This document shows positions 32,529 through 41,298 of a stretch of 64,000 nucleotides of DNA, piece by piece. The first letter of the stretch is position 1. Every line of letters starts with the position of its first letter. Under the pieces are notes generated by a model, which saw only the letters and a program-made list of their open reading frames with translations, was not told the DNA's origin and made no database searches. A program made the position numbers and the translations under genes. Location of the stretch: NCBI GenBank assembly GCA_938024995.1, contig CALJDU010000008.1:62001-126000 (forward strand). Reading direction: 5' to 3'. Source of the DNA: an uncultured bacterium. GTDB lineage: Bacteria; Myxococcota_A; Polyangia; Polyangiales; Houyiibacteriaceae.

Positions 32529-33209
32529 CTAGCGAAGCCGGTCGACGACGAGTCGATGGACCCGATCATCGAAGAGCATGCTGTTGTGCCCCATGTCGTC
32601 GATCCACACGACGTCAGCGCCCTCCACTTGGGCCGCGCTCGCGGGCGGGGTCACCATTCGGTCTTGCCCGGCGACAACCGCGAGGTGCGGGACCTCGACC
32701 GGTCGGTCGCCCAGCGCGCGGAGCAGCTCGCTCCCCGGTCGCAGCGCGGCGCCCAGCCGACCCGGCGCGAACCGAGCCGCGCGCGTACCTCCATGCGGGG
32801 TCGCCAAGGTGATCAGTCGGTCGACCCGTGACGAAGAGACGTGTTGCACCATCCAGCGACAGACCAGACCGCCCAGCGAGTGTCCAACCAGCGAGACGCG
32901 GCGCGCTGGAGACTCCGCGATATGCTTCTCAAGCGCGTCGACGATGGTCTCGAACCGCTTGTACGATCCGTAGGTCACGGTCGAGGTTGGGAGCCGCAGC
33001 TCTTGCTCGACGCGATCGCGGATGGGGTCGAACACCGCGCCAGCGGCCATAAACCCGTGCACGAACACCACCGCGCGCTCGTCTTCAAAGGAGGCGGAAC
33101 GGGTCCGCCGTCGCTTCGCCGCGCGCTTGGCGATGAGCAGACCTTGGCGCGCGAGCGAGACCGCTTCGCGACGTCGACGACCGTCACCCATGAAGTCGGT
33201 CTTCCTCAC
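32529..33209 (-). CDS. Alpha/beta hydrolase (lipase/PGAP1-like)
   Basis: 226 residues from GTG 33209, overlapping the upstream epimerase stop by 4 bases. After a basic N-terminus comes AVVFVHGFMAAGAVFD (oxyanion region HGF), the nucleophile elbow VGHSLGGLVCRWM (Ser), LITLATPHGGTRAA as in lipases, an acid candidate in VVAGQDRMV, and a catalytic His in DDMGHNSMLF. The TPHGG block is typical of triacylglycerol lipases and GPI-deacylase relatives. No signal peptide, so probably cytosolic or membrane-associated. Substrate unknown. Confidence 0.87.
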   Translation of the reverse strand: MRKTDFMGDGRRRREAVSLARQGLLIAKRAAKRRRTRSASFEDERAVVFVHGFMAAGAVFDPIRDRVEQELRLPTSTVTYGSYKRFETIVDALEKHIAESPARRVSLVGHSLGGLVCRWMVQHVSSSRVDRLITLATPHGGTRAARFAPGRLGAALRPGSELLRALGDRPVEVPHLAVVAGQDRMVTPPASAAQVEGADVVWIDDMGHNSMLFDDRVHRLVVDRLR

Positions 33210-34279
33210 CCATATCGCGGGACCCAGCGCTCCGCCTGATACCAGCGGAGCACCTCAGACCAGCCCGCCGCGAACCCGGAGAAGCGCGGGGACCAACCAA
33301 GCGCGCGGAGCTTCGTGGAGTCAACCACGAGGTCTTCGTAGAGCAGCGTGCACAGCTCGCGGTCAAGCCTCGGTCGAAGGGCGGGCTTGAGGCGATGCCG
33401 CAAGACCACCAGACGCCACCAGGTGAGCGCGGTGATGTCGGAGGCGTGCCACGCTCCTGGCTTCACAAAGAGCTTCCCGATGGTCTCGAAAGCGCGCTGC
33501 GGCGTCTTCTTGAAACCGGTCGTCTTCAAACCATAGGCGTCAAAGGTCAGCCCGAGCCGCTCGCCGAGCGGGTGCACGTCGCCGTCGGAGACGTTGTAGA
33601 CCTCACCCGCCGTGTCATCGGGCCGCTCCAAGACAAAGAGCAGCGCCCGCGCCACGTCCTCTGCGTGCACCATCGTCGCGAGCGGTCCACCGCTCAGCCG
33701 CGGCAGTCGCGGAGAGACCAACCGGATAAGGGGCCCAAGCGAGAGCATCGACGCCGCGAAGTGGCGCCCGCGCCGACCGTAAATCGGCGCCGCGCGAAGC
33801 ACTGTCCAGGCGGGACCGGCGTCGGGGTTCTGGCCACGCAAGAAGACCTCCGCGCCGCGCTTCGACATGCCGTAGGGACCGCGGGGAGCGAGAGGTGACT
33901 CCTCGGTCAACGCGCCGCGACCGCTCGCGTAGAGAGTCGCGGTCGACATGTGGACAAAGCGTCGCGCGCCTTCGTCGCGCGCGGCTTCGTAGAGACCGAC
34001 CACGGCGTCGGTGTTGGTCTTGGTGAGCTCTGCGGAGTCGGCGGCGACGTCGAGCTGAGCCGCGGTGTGAATGATGTGGTCGCATCCACGGACGAGGCGC
34101 TTGAGCGCGCGCTCGTCGCGAAGGTCGCCGGCGCGCACTTCGCCACGGACGGGGACGCGCACGCCGCGCGGAGAGAGGTCGCTCGCGATGACGCGGTAGC
34201 CAGCGGCCTCCGCGAGCGACACAACATAGTTGCCGACGGTCCCACGCGCGCCGGTCACGAGCACGGTCTCGCGCGTCAC
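33206..34279 (-). CDS. NAD(P)-dependent epimerase/dehydratase (extended SDR, 3-beta-HSD-like)
   Basis: 357 residues from GTG 34279, with a strong Shine-Dalgarno (GGAGG, complement of 34286-34290) 6 bases upstream. N-terminal VLVTGARGTVGNYVV is the dinucleotide-binding glycine motif. HMSTATLYASG supplies the catalytic Ser/Thr and PYGMSKRGAE the Tyr-x-x-x-Lys pair. The C-terminal half is like 3-beta-hydroxysteroid dehydrogenase/isomerase relatives. It may reduce or epimerise a sugar or terpenoid-type substrate. Translationally coupled to the hydrolase. Confidence 0.9.
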   Translation of the reverse strand: MTRETVLVTGARGTVGNYVVSLAEAAGYRVIASDLSPRGVRVPVRGEVRAGDLRDERALKRLVRGCDHIIHTAAQLDVAADSAELTKTNTDAVVGLYEAARDEGARRFVHMSTATLYASGRGALTEESPLAPRGPYGMSKRGAEVFLRGQNPDAGPAWTVLRAAPIYGRRGRHFAASMLSLGPLIRLVSPRLPRLSGGPLATMVHAEDVARALLFVLERPDDTAGEVYNVSDGDVHPLGERLGLTFDAYGLKTTGFKKTPQRAFETIGKLFVKPGAWHASDITALTWWRLVVLRHRLKPALRPRLDRELCTLLYEDLVVDSTKLRALGWSPRFSGFAAGWSEVLRWYQAERWVPRYG

Positions 34280-34330
34280 GCGTCACCTCCCGGACGAGAG
34301 AAGAGAAAGAAGATCACCGCCGTTGTCCTG

Positions 34331-35116
34331 TCATGAGTTGCACATGTCGCGCAAGGCCGATGCCGGATCTTCCGCGCGCATCAGGGCCTCGCCAATCAGA
34401 ACCGCGTCCGCCCTGCCCGCTGAGACGCGCGCAAAGCTCTCGCGATCACGGACCCCGCTCATGAACACGGCGATCCGATCCGGCGGGACGAGGCCGAGGT
34501 GAGCCTCCGCCGCGGTCAGGTCGACCTGGAAGGTCCGCAGATCGCGCGCGTTCACGCCGATGATCCGCGCGTCGGTCGCGAGCGCTGTCGCGACCTCTTC
34601 GGCGTCCGCGGCCTCGACCACCGGGGCGAGCCCTTGCGCGAGCGCGTAGTCGACCAGCGCGACGAGCTCTTTTGTTTCGAGCGCGCGAACCAAGAGCAGC
34701 ACCATCGTCGCGCCCACGATCCGCGCGACGTCGATCTGGATCGGGTCGAGGACGAACTCTTTGAAGAGCACCGGACCGTCCACCGCGCGGGCCACCTGAC
34801 GAACGGTGAGCGCCGAGCCGGAGAACCCCGGGCCGTCCGCGAGGACGCTCACCGCGGACGCGCCGGCGGAACGAAACGCCGCTCCGATCCGCGCGGCGTC
34901 GCCTACGTCGCGCGTGCGAATCGCGCCCGCGCTCGGGCTCGCGAATTTCACCTCGGCGATCACGTTGAGCGCTCCGTTTCTACGCAAATGGTCCGCCGCG
35001 TCCTCGCCACGGGGGAGCGGGGCCGCGTCTCGAAGGCGCGCGAAGAGAGCTCGACGCTGTGCGCGCCGCGCGACCTCGCGCCGCTTCCGAACGAGGATCG
35101 CGTCGAGCATGTTCAC
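34331..35116 (-). CDS. trpC: Indole-3-glycerol phosphate synthase
   Basis: 261 residues from GTG 35116, which overlaps the trpD stop (GTGA); ATG 35110 is equally possible. Closes the indole ring in tryptophan synthesis. Catalytic elements: VIAEVKFASPSAG (Glu and Lys), VLFKEFVLDPIQI (Lys), APVVEAADAEE (Glu) and GVNARDLRTFQVD (Asn). The last substrate loop, usually SESGI, reads FMSGVRD, with Met in place of Glu. Last gene of the trp operon here. Function is secure despite the substitution. Confidence 0.93.
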   Translation of the reverse strand: MNMLDAILVRKRREVARRAQRRALFARLRDAAPLPRGEDAADHLRRNGALNVIAEVKFASPSAGAIRTRDVGDAARIGAAFRSAGASAVSVLADGPGFSGSALTVRQVARAVDGPVLFKEFVLDPIQIDVARIVGATMVLLLVRALETKELVALVDYALAQGLAPVVEAADAEEVATALATDARIIGVNARDLRTFQVDLTAAEAHLGLVPPDRIAVFMSGVRDRESFARVSAGRADAVLIGEALMRAEDPASALRDMCNS

Positions 35117-36162
35117 GATTCGTCCCGCGCGATCGCGACCCACTGCGTGAGCGTCTCTTGGACCGCGCCGGAGTCGATGGCTTCGGAGACCAGCGCCGCG
35201 GCCGCTTTGGGTTCCGCGCCCAGGACCGCGAGCGCGGCAGCGGCGTTGAGCACAATCGCGACCCGCGCGCCGCCTCGCTCGTCACCGACAAGAACGTCAC
35301 GAAGCCGTCGCGCGTTCTCTTCCGCGTCGCCTCCGCGCAGGCTCGCCAACGTGACCCGCGGCAAACCAAAGTCCTCCGGCGTGATCGTCCGCGCTTCGAT
35401 CGTTCCGTCACGCAGCATCGCGACCTGCGTCTCTCCGCACGGCGAGACTTCATCGACGCCCTGCCCCTCGGCGTCCCCGTGCACCACCCAGGCCGCGTCT
35501 CCGCCGAGCTCACGGAGCACCTCCGCGTACTGCCGAAGCCGGGACGGATCATAGATGCCGATCAGTTGGTGGGTCGCGCCGGCTGGGTTCACGAGCGGCC
35601 CGAGGAGATTAAAGATTGTGCGCGCCCCGAGCTGCCGCCGCGCTTCTTTGGCGTGCCGAAGCGCGGCGTGATGACCCGGCGCGAAGAGAAACGTGATGCC
35701 CGCTTCTCTCGCGCATCGATGAATCACCTCTTCCGTTGGCGCCAACGTGATCCCCAGCGCTTCCAAGACATCTGCGCTGCCGCACCGCGAGGAGACCGAC
35801 CGGTTCCCGTGTTTGGCGACGACCACATCACGCGGGATGGCGCTCGAGCGACCACGGCACGCGGCGACCGCGATCGCGGCGCCAGTGGAGATATTGATCG
35901 TGGACGTGCCGTCGCCCCCGGTCCCACAGGTGTCGAGGATCGTCCCCGTGAGCCCGACCGCCGCGCATCGCTCGCGAAGCACCATGGCCGCGGACGTGAT
36001 CTCGTCGACCGTCTCGCCTTTGCATCGCAGCGCGACCGCGAGCCCCGCGATCGCGCCGACCTCCGCGTCGCCGGCGAGGATCTCCTCCATCGCGCCGCGC
36101 ATCTCGTCGCGCGTCAGATCACGCTGCGCGAGCACCGTCGCGAGCGCGGACCGGACCTTCAC
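35113..36162 (-). CDS. trpD: Anthranilate phosphoribosyltransferase
   Basis: 349 residues from GTG 36162, overlapping trpG by 4 bases. Joins anthranilate to PRPP. The PRPP and substrate motifs are intact: DTCGTGGDGTSTINISTGAA, then VVAKHGNRSVSSRCGSADVL, and later RTIFNLLGPLVNPAG. The length is typical (~340). Stand-alone form, not fused to trpG as in enterobacteria. Confidence 0.97.
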   Translation of the reverse strand: MKVRSALATVLAQRDLTRDEMRGAMEEILAGDAEVGAIAGLAVALRCKGETVDEITSAAMVLRERCAAVGLTGTILDTCGTGGDGTSTINISTGAAIAVAACRGRSSAIPRDVVVAKHGNRSVSSRCGSADVLEALGITLAPTEEVIHRCAREAGITFLFAPGHHAALRHAKEARRQLGARTIFNLLGPLVNPAGATHQLIGIYDPSRLRQYAEVLRELGGDAAWVVHGDAEGQGVDEVSPCGETQVAMLRDGTIEARTITPEDFGLPRVTLASLRGGDAEENARRLRDVLVGDERGGARVAIVLNAAAALAVLGAEPKAAAALVSEAIDSGAVQETLTQWVAIARDES

Positions 36163-36761
36163 GACGCGCGCTCCTGACAGCGCCGGAGCCAGTTCCCCAG
36201 CAGCGCGTGTCCATGCTCGGTCAAGAACGACTCCGGGTGAAACTGCACGCCTTCGATGTCGAGCTCGCGATGCCGCATGCCCATCAGCTCATCCTCATCC
36301 GTCCACGCCGTGACCTCGAGCGCTTCGGGCGGGCTCGCGAATGAAACGATGAGCGAGTGATAGCGGGTCGCGGTGAACGGGCTCGGGAGACCCGCGAAAA
36401 CGCCGCGGCCTTCGTGGTGAATCGGCGACGTACGCCCATGCATCAACCGCTTGGCTCGCACGACCTCGCCGCCGTAGCGCATCCCGATCGCTTGGTGCCC
36501 CAGGCATACGCCCAAAATCGGTCGCCACCCCGCGAGCTCTTCGAGCACCGCCATGGTCACGCCCGCGTTCTCGGGTCGACCGGGTCCCGGGCTGAGCAGA
36601 ACGCCCGCCGGATCGCGTTCGCGGATCTCGTCCACCCGGATGGCGTCGTTTCGAAACACGCTGACCGTCGCGCCGAGCTCGCCGAGGTACTGGACGATGT
36701 TGTAAGTGAACGAGTCGTAGTTATCGATGACGACGATCTCGCGCGCGGTATGGGTCGTCAC
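36159..36761 (-). CDS. trpG: Anthranilate/aminodeoxychorismate synthase glutamine amidotransferase
   Basis: 200 residues from GTG 36761. Class-I glutamine amidotransferase: IDNYDSFTYNIVQYL at the start, LLSPGPGRPENAG, nucleophile Cys in GVCLGHQAIG, and the His-Glu pair in VQFHPESFLTEHG. It delivers ammonia to TrpE (anthranilate) or PabB (folate); such subunits are often shared. No trpE is present upstream, where a small lipoprotein gene overlaps by 4 bases. Followed by trpD and trpC. Confidence 0.94.
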   Translation of the reverse strand: MTTHTAREIVVIDNYDSFTYNIVQYLGELGATVSVFRNDAIRVDEIRERDPAGVLLSPGPGRPENAGVTMAVLEELAGWRPILGVCLGHQAIGMRYGGEVVRAKRLMHGRTSPIHHEGRGVFAGLPSPFTATRYHSLIVSFASPPEALEVTAWTDEDELMGMRHRELDIEGVQFHPESFLTEHGHALLGNWLRRCQERAS

Positions 36762-37237
36762 GGGGCCGTCCCTGAGGCGAGCGCGAGCAACGCATCCTGA
36801 ACCGCGAGCAGCTCTTCTTCCGCTTCTCGCTGCGCGCGAAAGGTCACCGCGAGCTCAAGGTCCTCTACCGCGCCGCGTCCAATCGCGGTTGCGTAGCGAG
36901 TGAGCGCCTCTTCCCGCGCGGACAGAGCGCGGGACAAGCGACGCTTGATCCGGCGCCCTTCACTCGTCTCCACCGCGAACGCATCGATGGTCTCGCGGTA
37001 ACGCGTCGACGCGGGGATAACAGTGCTGACCAACTGTTCGGAGGCGTGCACCGGCCGCTCTTGGTCGACCAGGTACTCCACGTCTTCGAGCGCCGACGCG
37101 ACCGGATCGGAAGCGAGGAGCGCGTTCAACCCCTCGGCCTCCGCGGCGAGGTTCGCGGGAGGCGGAGACGTCTCCTTCTCGCAGCCGAACGCGACCAACG
37201 CGAGGAGGAACACGGCCGAGCTGAACGCGCGCCTCAT
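36758..37237 (-). CDS. Small helical lipoprotein
   Basis: 159 residues. Signal peptide MRRAFSSAVFLLALVAFGC with a lipobox (AFGC), then an almost entirely helical, Glu/Ala/Arg-rich body, probably a coiled coil (RIKRRLSRALSAREEALTRY, FRAQREAEEELLAVQDALLA). No family recognised. Four-base overlaps join it to the hydrolase before it and to trpG after it, so it belongs to the same transcript as the trp genes. A periplasmic role is likely but undefined. Confidence 0.82.
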   Translation of the reverse strand: MRRAFSSAVFLLALVAFGCEKETSPPPANLAAEAEGLNALLASDPVASALEDVEYLVDQERPVHASEQLVSTVIPASTRYRETIDAFAVETSEGRRIKRRLSRALSAREEALTRYATAIGRGAVEDLELAVTFRAQREAEEELLAVQDALLALASGTAP

Positions 37238-38139
37238 GTCTCGCCGAAGCCACGCTCCCGAAAGAACTTCTCGATCCGGAGGTTCACAAGGTCCGGATAC
37301 TCGACCGCCACGTAGTGCGTGCCGCCGGGCACGATGAGGATCTCGGCACCGGGGACGCGGCGCGCCATCCGCTCGGCTTCGACCCGAGGCGTGAAGTGAT
37401 CACGCGCGCCAGAGATCACGAGCACGGGAATGTCGATGTCGCGGAGGATCATCGAGGCGTCGTGTTCACCGAGGAGCTCGAGCACGCGCATGTAGATCCC
37501 CATGTCGAGATCGGCGAAGGAACCCGCGAGGTCCGCAAAGATCTCATCGTCGAGCGTGTTCGCCGCGAGACCGATCCGCTTTGCCCACTGGATCGTCTCG
37601 GGCATCGTCACGAGGCGCCGCGTGACCGCCTCTGCGATGCGCGGGATCGAGCCGACGCCGCGAATGATGGGCGGCAGCAGGTGGTTCATGGCGCGGAGGT
37701 TCATGACGCTCGCCCAGGGGTTCCCGGAGACGCCGTTGATGAGCACTAACGACTTGAGGCGTTCCGGCGCGAGGCGGAACATCTCGAGCGCGACCTGCAC
37801 GCCCATCGACCATCCGAAAATCGCAACTTGGCCATCGTCGTCGGTCGCGTCCTCCAACACCGCGAGACCATCCCGCGCGTGGTCGTGAACCGTGAGCGCG
37901 TCCGGGTGTGCTGGCGCAGACGAACGATAAAGCCCTCGGTAGTCCCACGACACGAAGCGATAACGGTCTCCGAGATACCGGATTTGGTGGGTCCACGCTT
38001 TCCAGCTGCCGCCCAACCCGTTGCAGAGGAGGATGGTTCGTTTCCCGGCCGCTTCTGCTGGGGGCTCGGACGTGTGATACGCGAGCCGCGTTCCGTCGAA
38101 CGACTCCAGCTCGACCTCGGTAACCGTCGGGACCTTCAT
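37234..38139 (-). CDS. Alpha/beta-fold hydrolase
   Basis: 301 residues. Typical of the esterase/epoxide-hydrolase/peptidase branch: ILLCNGLGGSWKAWTHQIRY (oxyanion), SWDYRGLYRSS, nucleophile Ser in AIFGWSMGVQVALE, acid in VLVISGARDHFTP and His in VPGGTHYVAVEYP. All three catalytic residues are present. No signal peptide. First gene of the operon with the lipoprotein and trpGDC; substrate unknown. Start ATG with AAGGA upstream and a TATAAG box 8 bases ahead. Confidence 0.91.
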   Translation of the reverse strand: MKVPTVTEVELESFDGTRLAYHTSEPPAEAAGKRTILLCNGLGGSWKAWTHQIRYLGDRYRFVSWDYRGLYRSSAPAHPDALTVHDHARDGLAVLEDATDDDGQVAIFGWSMGVQVALEMFRLAPERLKSLVLINGVSGNPWASVMNLRAMNHLLPPIIRGVGSIPRIAEAVTRRLVTMPETIQWAKRIGLAANTLDDEIFADLAGSFADLDMGIYMRVLELLGEHDASMILRDIDIPVLVISGARDHFTPRVEAERMARRVPGAEILIVPGGTHYVAVEYPDLVNLRIEKFFRERGFGET

Positions 38140-38147
38140 GCTGGTTC

Positions 38148-38153
38148 CTTATA
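38148..38153 (-). promoter_or_regulatory. -10-like TATAAG ahead of the hydrolase-trp operon
   Basis: On the minus strand TATAAG lies 8 bases before the ATG at 38139. No convincing -35 is seen at 16-18 bases. The AAGGA overlapping it could instead act as a ribosome-binding site. Confidence 0.38.
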
Positions 38154-38256
38154 CGCGACCGATTCCGCCTCTCCCACCGTGTTGTGGAGGTGCCCGAGGA
38201 CGGATGCACAGAAAGCGTCTCCTGGCTCACGAGCGGCGTTCCGCCCCTTCTGCCTC

Positions 38257-38286
38257 TTGACTTGGCTCTCCTGCGACCGGTACGGT
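38257..38286 (+). promoter_or_regulatory. Putative promoter of the proline-rich membrane protein gene
   Basis: TTGACT (38257-38262), 18-base spacer, TACGGT (38281-38286). The ATG lies 26 bases further, with AAGGA at 38298-38302. The same -10 hexamer occurs ahead of mraZ. Confidence 0.58.
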
Positions 38287-38312
38287 GGCGCCGCCTCAAG
38301 GACCGGGATTTA

Positions 38313-39545
38313 ATGGCCGACGCACCTAAGAAACCGAAGAAGATCAAAGACCTCAAGGCCCGCCTGGGTCGAACGATCCAGCCGAGCACGCAGGGTGGCG
38401 CGATTCCGCCTCCTGGGATTGCCCCGCCTCCAGGGTCCGTCGCACCTCCCCCGGGTGGTGTCGTCGCTCCTCCTGGGGGTGTCGTGGCACCTCCCGCGAG
38501 CGTCGCGCCTCCGTTCGGAGGGGTCGCGCCGTCGGTCTCCCCGTTTGCGCCGCCTGCTCCCATCTCGCAGCAGCAGCAGCAAGCGCGACCGTCGTCGCCG
38601 GCGGATCCGTTTGGCGCCGTGAGTCACGCGCCTGCCGCGCGTGAGGTCCGACTCGTCATCGATGAGTCCCCCGTCGATGACGCCGAGATTGGGCGCAAGT
38701 CGCGCGGCAAGACGATCATCTTGGTCGCGGCAGGACTCCTGGTTGGCCTCGTGCTCGGCGCGGGTGTGGGAAGCATGGTCAGCGACCGTCGCCTCTACAA
38801 CCAGGCCGTCGTGGACGGTAAGGAAATCTTCGGTGAGGTGCAGACCGCGTCGGAGACCATGACCAAAGCGCAGCGCTTCATCGACGCCGCGGCCACCGCC
38901 GCACGTGGTGGGCCCGGAAAAGCGCCGGCTGTGGACTACCAGGCGATCGAGGCCCTTCAGGGACTCGAGAAGCCTTTCGCCGCGAACCAGTTCTCGCAAC
39001 GTCGATACAAGGCGTTCACGCCGGCGGCGGTCGACGGGCTCTTTGAGTACTTCAACCGCACCAACCAGTTGTGGGAGCGTTTCGGCAGTCTCGCAGGCAC
39101 CACGCTTCCCGAAGCGCGTCGTACGCAGCTGAACGCAGCTGCCGAAGCTGCAGGACAGATGGCGAGTTCACAGACGGGCTGTGTCCCGATGACGGTCGAG
39201 AACCGGATGTTTTGTGGCTTGGTCTACGTCGATCCACCCAACATTGTGGAAGGTCAGCCCCCCCCCACCAAGCTCACGGTTCGCACCTCGCGACGTGCTC
39301 CGCGTGGATTTGAAAAAGAGATCTACACAGGTCAGCCGCTCGCGGAGAACCCGGACAGCTTCGTCATCTTGACCCACACCCAACGCTCGGTAGGTGTGCT
39401 CGGCGAGCCTGCCTCCGCGTTTGCGGAGTACCAGCGCGACATCACCCAGCTCAAGGCGCTGATGGACGGCACAATCGAGGTTCAGGGTCGGCTTGAAACC
39501 GAGCTTGGCGCAGTGGCCCGACTTGAAGAGATTTTCACGCTCTAG
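38313..39545 (+). CDS. Membrane protein with proline-rich cytosolic N-terminus, unknown function
   Basis: 410 residues from ATG 38313; the longer open frame from 38184 runs through the promoter. Lys-rich start KKPKKIKDLKARLGRTIQP, then ~85 residues rich in Pro, Gly and Ala (PPPGIAPPPG-type repeats), one membrane helix (TIILVAAGLLVGLVLGAGVG), and a ~250-residue external part that is mainly helical with two Cys residues (TGCVPMTVENRMFCGLVYV). No known family. Followed by a Rho-independent terminator. It may be a structural envelope protein; the proline-rich segment could bind cytosolic partners. Confidence 0.85.
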   Translation: MADAPKKPKKIKDLKARLGRTIQPSTQGGAIPPPGIAPPPGSVAPPPGGVVAPPGGVVAPPASVAPPFGGVAPSVSPFAPPAPISQQQQQARPSSPADPFGAVSHAPAAREVRLVIDESPVDDAEIGRKSRGKTIILVAAGLLVGLVLGAGVGSMVSDRRLYNQAVVDGKEIFGEVQTASETMTKAQRFIDAAATAARGGPGKAPAVDYQAIEALQGLEKPFAANQFSQRRYKAFTPAAVDGLFEYFNRTNQLWERFGSLAGTTLPEARRTQLNAAAEAAGQMASSQTGCVPMTVENRMFCGLVYVDPPNIVEGQPPPTKLTVRTSRRAPRGFEKEIYTGQPLAENPDSFVILTHTQRSVGVLGEPASAFAEYQRDITQLKALMDGTIEVQGRLETELGAVARLEEIFTL

Positions 39546-39579
39546 CGCACAAATGTGATGGCACTCGCCATTCCGAGGA

Positions 39580-39605
39580 GAGGCGTCCTGAGGGGCGCCT
39601 TTTTT
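39580..39605 (+). terminator. Rho-independent terminator
   Basis: AGGCGTCC (39580-39587), loop TGAG, GGGCGCCT (39592-39599) with one G-T wobble, followed by a run of seven T (39599-39605). It lies 35 bases after the stop of the proline-rich membrane protein gene. Confidence 0.85.
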
Positions 39606-39648
39606 CGTTGATGTCGTCAATTGCCGTGCTGGCTCGATTTCGTTCCGC

Positions 39649-39654
39649 TAAGTT
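39649..39654 (+). promoter_or_regulatory. -10-like TAAGTT nine bases before a TTG start
   Basis: TAAGTT ends 9 bases before the TTG start codon of the FHA gene at 39664, as in the leaderless layout. It follows the terminator closely, as expected for the start of a new unit. No clear -35 was seen. Confidence 0.38.
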
Positions 39655-39663
39655 GCGAACCTC

Positions 39664-40476
39664 TTGCCGAAGTTCCGCCTTCGATACCAATCCAGCGAAC
39701 TTGAGCTTTCCCCGGGTGATTTCGTCATTGGGAGGAGTTCTGAGTGCCACCTTGTGCTCAACGACGGATTGGTCAGTCGAAAGCACGCGATTCTTCACAT
39801 CCATGAAGACAAGGTTGTCCTTGAGGACCTCGGGTCCAAAAACGGTGTCGTTCTCGCCGGGCAGAAAATCGGCAAACCCAGTCCCGTGAACCACTTGGAC
39901 ACCTTCGCGGTTGGTGGTCACGAGATGACGATCATCGAGGAAGGGCGTCGGGAGGAGCTACGCGCCACCGCCCGCGAGCTCCCACGAATTCGGATGATCA
40001 CCGAGCACGACGCAGAAGAAGACGTTGAGGAGGATGACGACACGACAGGGAACGTGTCGGGCTTTCTCTTGGTCTCGAGCATCGCCGACAAGGCGCTCAG
40101 CCTGAACCGCATCAACGAGGCTGAGCGGATCCTCGCGAAGCACCTCGATATCATGCTGGCCCGCGCGATGGCTGGAGCGAGCCCGACGCACGTGGAGGAG
40201 GCGAGTTTGTTCGCGCTCAGGCTCGCGCGTCATGGTGATGGGGGTCGCTGGGTGGAGTGGGTGTTCCTGATCTTCACCGCGCTCAACAAGGTCATGCCGA
40301 GTTCAGTCATCGAGGAGCTTCAAGATGTCGTTCGCATCACGAAGTACCGAGACGTTCGCCCGCCCGAACGTTACGTCGAGCGACTGGAGGAGCGCGCCGC
40401 CTCGCTCTCCGCACCAGAACGTTTTCGGTACAAGCGCATGAAGAGCCTCGAGCGCGTGATCCGAAGCCGCGGCTGA
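39664..40476 (+). CDS. FHA-domain protein with helical C-terminal domain (convergent paralogue A)
   Basis: 270 residues from TTG 39664. A clean FHA domain spans ~1-95: VIGRSSECHLVLNDGLVSRK, HAILHIHEDKVVLEDLGSKN, GV, with the canonical Gly-Arg, Ser-x-x-His and Asn-Gly phosphothreonine contacts. An acidic linker (EDVEEDDDTTGN) leads to a ~140-residue helical domain (SIADKALSLNRINEAERILA ... GGRWVEWVFLIFTALNKVMP) that is shared with the convergent gene. Cytosolic. Its TGA stop abuts the opposite gene's stop. Confidence 0.92.
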   Translation: MPKFRLRYQSSELELSPGDFVIGRSSECHLVLNDGLVSRKHAILHIHEDKVVLEDLGSKNGVVLAGQKIGKPSPVNHLDTFAVGGHEMTIIEEGRREELRATARELPRIRMITEHDAEEDVEEDDDTTGNVSGFLLVSSIADKALSLNRINEAERILAKHLDIMLARAMAGASPTHVEEASLFALRLARHGDGGRWVEWVFLIFTALNKVMPSSVIEELQDVVRITKYRDVRPPERYVERLEERAASLSAPERFRYKRMKSLERVIRSRG

Positions 40477-41298
40477 TCAGCGAAGGGCGTGCACAGCTTG
40501 CTGAAGTCGCCGAAACCGCTCCGTGTCGCCGGCGTTATCGCGCTCTTCGGCCCAAGCCAGTAGCTCCGCGACGTGGGGCGCAGAACCGCTCACCATTGTG
40601 ACCAGGGAGAGAAACTCGTCGCTCGGCAACATGTTGACCGCGCGGTGGACCGAGAGGGACCAACGAACCCATCCCAACGTCCCTTGCGCGACAGCGAGCT
40701 TCGCGGCGGCCAGGCAGAGCGGCTGGGCATCGGTCGGCAGCACCTTCCCTTCAACCCGGGTATCCCTCGCGAGTTCCGACGCCGCCCGCTGCATCAGGCG
40801 ATCGGCCTCCGCGACCTTCGCGCGTGAGAGCGCCCGCTCCACCACCTCACTGATGAGGGAGTACGCGAACGCGGCAGGTTCTTCCGCGACCCCTGTCATC
40901 GTCTCCTCTTCCCGGGGAGCGCCGCAGTGACGACAGCTCGGCGCGGCGTCCGGGAATGGCGTGTCGCATCGGACGCACACGGTCATCGCGCCGGTCATCC
41001 GAACCGAGCGCTCTTCACCTGAAACGACGTAGAAGACAAGCTCTTGGGAGCCCAGGCGAATCCGCGCGCCCGTCTCAAGAACCGTCGGCCCAGAGATGAG
41101 CTCACCGTTCACGCGGACCCCGTTGCGGCTGCCGAGATCCTCAATGGTGGGTCCGCTGACCCGGATCTTGGCGTGTCGCCGCGACATCAGGGGGTCGTCG
41201 ATGGTGATGTGACAGGCAGGACTCCGACCGAGGACCACGTCGGGCCCGATCAGGTCGAACTCCTGAAGGAGAAATCGGAGACGATATCTGTTCACCAT
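40477..41298 (-). CDS. FHA-domain protein with zinc ribbon and helical domain (convergent paralogue B)
   Basis: 273 residues. FHA domain ~1-95: VVLGRSPACHITIDDPLMSR, RHAKI, IEDLGSRNGVRVNG, all key residues kept. Unlike its paralogue it then carries a four-Cys zinc ribbon (CVRCDTPFPDAAPSCRHC). The C-terminal helical domain (SLISEVVERALSRAKVAEAD ... LGWVRWSLSVHRAVNMLPSD) aligns by eye with the gene ending at 40476. It probably reads phosphothreonine and oligomerises or binds a shared partner. Start ATG 41298; GTG 41295 also possible. Confidence 0.92.
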   Translation of the reverse strand: MVNRYRLRFLLQEFDLIGPDVVLGRSPACHITIDDPLMSRRHAKIRVSGPTIEDLGSRNGVRVNGELISGPTVLETGARIRLGSQELVFYVVSGEERSVRMTGAMTVCVRCDTPFPDAAPSCRHCGAPREEETMTGVAEEPAAFAYSLISEVVERALSRAKVAEADRLMQRAASELARDTRVEGKVLPTDAQPLCLAAAKLAVAQGTLGWVRWSLSVHRAVNMLPSDEFLSLVTMVSGSAPHVAELLAWAEERDNAGDTERFRRLQQAVHALR

